Shown here one piece after another: positions 61,828 to 64,000 of a stretch of 64,000 nt of DNA; positions within the stretch are counted from its first letter, which is position 1, and each line of letters begins with the position of its first letter. The DNA is from JAITVM01 sp031551135 (GTDB lineage: Bacteria; Bacillota; Clostridia; Lachnospirales; JAITVM01), in the NCBI GenBank assembly GCA_031551135.1, contig JAVBOA010000045.1, forward strand, positions 1 through 64,000, read 5' to 3'. Below the pieces are notes generated by a model. It had not been told where the DNA came from. It did no database searches and was given only the letters and a program-made list of their open reading frames with translations. A program made the translations under genes and the position numbers.

Positions 61828-62781
61828 ATGAAAGATAGAAACTCTAAAAATTTTAGAACAAACGATTCTAAAACAAAAGACTCCAAATCAAAAGACTCCA
61901 AATCAAGAGACTTTAAAACAAAAGAGACTAAAAAGAAATTTTTTAGAAACGATAAAAAGATTTTTGATAAAGTGAAAAAAAATGCTTCAGATGATAAAAA
62001 AATAAATCGTAAATCTGAAAAAATTGAAGAAATCGAAGAAACTAATTTACAGCTTGAAGGCCGAAACGCAGTTTTAGAGGCTCTTAACAACGGTAAAGAC
62101 ATTGACAAAATATTTATAAAAAAATCAGAGCAGGGCGTAGAAGGAACTTTAAAAGTAATTTTTGCAAAAGCCAAAGAACGCGGTGTTGTTGTTATTGAAG
62201 CAACCAAAACTAAGCTTGACGAAATGGCGCAGTCGGACAACCATCAAGGTGTTATTGCATTATGCCCGCCGATTCAATATGTTGAAATTTCGGATATTTT
62301 AGAAAACGCGAAAAATAAAGATGAAGTGCCTTTTGTGTTGGTTCTTGATGGAATTACAGACCCTCATAATGTTGGCGCAATCATCCGTTCATGCGATGCT
62401 TGCGGTGTACATGGAGTAATTATTCCGAAAAGGCGCGCAGCGACGATTACGGGAATAGTAAGCAAAACATCTGCCGGAGCGGTAGAGCATGTTCCGATAG
62501 CAAAAGTCACAAATATTAATCAGGCTATTGAAGAGCTTAAAGCAGCCGGATTATGGATAGGTTGTACAGATATGGAAGGACAGCTTTGTTATGACAGCAA
62601 TTTGACCGGACCAATCGCTTTGGTAATCGGCAGTGAAGGCGTTGGCGTAAGCAGGCTTGTAAAAGAAAACTGTGATTTTGTAATATCTATCCCTATGTTT
62701 GGAAAAATTGCTTCGCTTAATGCTTCGGTAGCCGCATCTGTTATGATGTACGAGGTAATTAGGCAGAGGAATTACAAATAG
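61828..62781 (+). CDS. rlmB: 23S rRNA 2'-O-methyltransferase RlmB (TrmH family)
   Basis: A SpoU-fold methyltransferase. After a long Lys/Ser-rich tail (about 1-72, several DSK repeats and KKKFFRNDKK), the substrate-binding domain (LQLEGRNAVLEALNNG) and the knotted core follow. The three motifs are DPHNVGAIIRSCDACG, LVIGSEGVGVSRLV and SLNASVAASVMMYE. The extra tail is absent from E. coli RlmB. AGGAAAGGG precedes the ATG. First gene of rlmB-yacP-sigH. Confidence 0.93.
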   Translation: MKDRNSKNFRTNDSKTKDSKSKDSKSRDFKTKETKKKFFRNDKKIFDKVKKNASDDKKINRKSEKIEEIEETNLQLEGRNAVLEALNNGKDIDKIFIKKSEQGVEGTLKVIFAKAKERGVVVIEATKTKLDEMAQSDNHQGVIALCPPIQYVEISDILENAKNKDEVPFVLVLDGITDPHNVGAIIRSCDACGVHGVIIPKRRAATITGIVSKTSAGAVEHVPIAKVTNINQAIEELKAAGLWIGCTDMEGQLCYDSNLTGPIALVIGSEGVGVSRLVKENCDFVISIPMFGKIASLNASVAASVMMYEVIRQRNYK

Positions 62782-62787
62782 ATTTTT

Positions 62788-63309
62788 GTGAAAAAGAAAA
62801 AATTTCTTTTGATCGATGGTTATAATATAATTCATTCTTGGGATGAATTAAAAAAAATTCAGGAGTATTCTCTCGAGGATGCGAGATACAAACTGATTGA
62901 AATATTATCAAATTACCGGGGATATATTGAATCTGAAATCATAGTTGTTTTTGACGCATATAATATCAAAAATAATACTGGTTCTTACGAAAAAATCAAG
63001 AATGTTCATATTATATATACAAAAGAAGCTCAGACAGCGGATTCTTATATCGAGTATTTTACAAGGGTAAACGCCAAAAATTCTGATATCTCGGTAGCGA
63101 CATCGGATTATTTGGAACAAATTGTGATTTTGACACATGGGGCTTATCGTCTGAGCTCTGCTGATTTGAAGCAAATGATTGATGTTATGAATAAAGATAT
63201 GAGAAAAAAATTTATTGATAACAAGCCGATAAAAAATAATATGCTTTTCGATAATTTGGATGAAAAAACTAAAAAGATGTTTGAAGAAATGATAAGGCGC
63301 AAGGAATGA
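62788..63309 (+). CDS. yacP: NYN-domain endoribonuclease (YacP/Rae1)
   Basis: A 173-residue NYN/PIN-like protein. LLIDGYNIIHSWDEL supplies the first catalytic Asp, IIVVFDAYNI the second, and AQTADSYIEYF and VATSDYLEQ the third group. B. subtilis Rae1 cleaves mRNA in the ribosomal A site. It starts with GTG six bases after rlmB and lacks a good ribosome site, implying coupling. Order matches B. subtilis. Confidence 0.93.
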   Translation: MKKKKFLLIDGYNIIHSWDELKKIQEYSLEDARYKLIEILSNYRGYIESEIIVVFDAYNIKNNTGSYEKIKNVHIIYTKEAQTADSYIEYFTRVNAKNSDISVATSDYLEQIVILTHGAYRLSSADLKQMIDVMNKDMRKKFIDNKPIKNNMLFDNLDEKTKKMFEEMIRRKE

Positions 63310-63315
63310 TTTTGA

Positions 63316-63940
63316 TTGAATAAACAAAAAACTTACGAGAATTATTCTGATGAAGAAATAATCAGATTGATACATAAAGGGGACGAGTTCGCTTCAGAAT
63401 ATATAATCGTTAAATACAAAGATTTGGTAAAAATAAAATCACGGACATATTTTATAATCGGCGCGGATAAAGAGGATATTGTCCAAGAAGGAATGATTGG
63501 TCTTTTTAAAGCAATCAGAGACTTTAATCCCGACAAAAATGTTAGTTTTTTTTCGTTTGCCGAACTTTGCATAACCCGTCAAATAATTACGGCCATAAAA
63601 TCTGCCAACAGACAAAAGCATGTTCCGCTTAATTCATATGTTTCGCTTAATAAACAGGTTTTTAATACCGACATGGAAAAGGCTTATATTGATTTTTTGG
63701 CGGATAAAAAAAAATACAAACCCGGAGGAATTGATTATTGACCAAGAAGAACGTGACTTTATTAAAAATAATATTTCCGGGGTTTTAAGCGATTTCGAAT
63801 TTAATGTTTTGAGCTTGTATCTTAAAGATAAATCATATTTGGAAATATCACAAGCTCTTTCGAAAACCGAAAAATCTATTGATAATGCTTTACAGCGGAT
63901 TCGAAAGAAAGTAGAAAAACTTATATACAAAAAAAATTGA
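63316..63940 (+). pseudogene. sigH: RNA polymerase sigma factor SigH, frameshifted
   Basis: Sigma-H drives early sporulation and stationary-phase genes. Region 2 (GDEFASEYIIVKYKDLVKIK, ADKEDIVQEGMIGLFKAIRDF, FFSFAELCITRQIITAIKSA) is intact in the first frame, which stops at 63741. The C-terminal half, NTNPEELIIDQEERDFIKNN, then SYLEISQALSKTEKSIDNAL, is encoded one frame on. The join is an A9 run at 63706-63714. With A8 the protein reads continuously as LADKKNTNPEELI, a normal SigH of about 207 residues. It may be a sequencing error, slippage, or real loss. Starts at TTG after AAGGA. Confidence 0.85.
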
Positions 63941-63965
63941 CTTATCTATTTATTTATGCTAAAAT
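63937..63965 (+). promoter_or_regulatory. Promoter of the tRNA gene
   Basis: TTGACT (63937-63942), 17-bp spacer, TAAAAT (63960-63965) with an extended TGC before it. Transcription would begin near 63972, ahead of the tRNA. The -35 overlaps the last codons of the sigH reading. Confidence 0.8.
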
Positions 63966-63985
63966 CTTAATGCTTTTCAAAATGC

Positions 63986-64000
63986 GCTGCTATAGCTCAG
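63986..64000 (+). tRNA. 5' end of a tRNA gene, cut by the window
   Basis: GCTGCTA as a 7-base acceptor arm, then TA and GCTCAG, the invariant beginning of the D arm. The rest is beyond the window, so the anticodon cannot be read. Confidence 0.75.

Overview
The window is AT-rich bacterial DNA that reads like a member of the Clostridia. Sporulation-linked genes (a SpoVB-type flippase, SpoIIM, SigH) sit in Firmicute gene orders, Shine-Dalgarno sites are strong, TTG and GTG starts are frequent, and intrinsic terminators are common. A spore-former, or a recent relative of one, is likely, but genus cannot be told from the sequence. Most of the window is chromosomal housekeeping. I see no rRNA, CRISPR array, prophage or transposase gene. 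The only tRNA is cut by the right edge.

Layout. 1-11 kb: uvrC (minus), a YdcF-like protein, a SpoVB-type flippase, a membrane-anchored protein of unknown function, and a minus-strand MoxR - DUF58 - transglutaminase operon. 11-19 kb: ruvAB, a CBS/DRTGG inorganic pyrophosphatase, rhomboid protease, isochorismatase-like hydrolase, uppP, murI and an orphan solute-binding lipoprotein. 19-30 kb: SGNH hydrolase-like protein, fructokinase, tryptophanase, a proB - formyl-THF cyclo-ligase - proA operon, glnS, a DUF5721-like protein, and htpG behind a perfect CIRCE operator. 30-42 kb (accessory in character): two related surface proteins, a methylthioribose-kinase-like protein, glpK followed by an uncharacterised polytopic membrane protein, a hemerythrin-CheX fusion and a 1230-residue secreted CotH-kinase protein. 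42-53 kb: asnS, Nudix, spoIIM, xerD, tsaE-tsaB-rimI, a Lon-like protease, tRNA 2-selenouridine synthase and a copper-amine-oxidase-fold secreted protein. 53-61 kb: a tight seven-gene minus-strand operon of a methyltransferase, four radical SAM proteins with B12-binding-type N-termini and two acyltransferase-fold proteins, with a small membrane protein just upstream. 61.8-64 kb: rlmB - yacP - sigH in the classical order, sigH broken by one extra A in an A9 run, then a promoter and the start of a tRNA.

Three families of short non-coding repeats are scattered between genes: a ~113-bp imperfect palindrome with ATACTATTTTCAT termini (MITE-like, with deletion derivatives, often within 50 bp of a gene end), a GCGGTTTGATTT hairpin family, and a GTGTGAA...TCGTTCGTC hairpin family.

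The strongest candidate for an undescribed system is the 53-61 kb radical SAM operon, probably making or modifying a lipid or small molecule by B12-dependent radical chemistry. Other leads are the unannotated membrane protein behind glpK (a candidate glycerol transporter), the paired surface proteins sharing a 33-residue FAEYD module, and several hairpins that overlap ribosome-binding sites.
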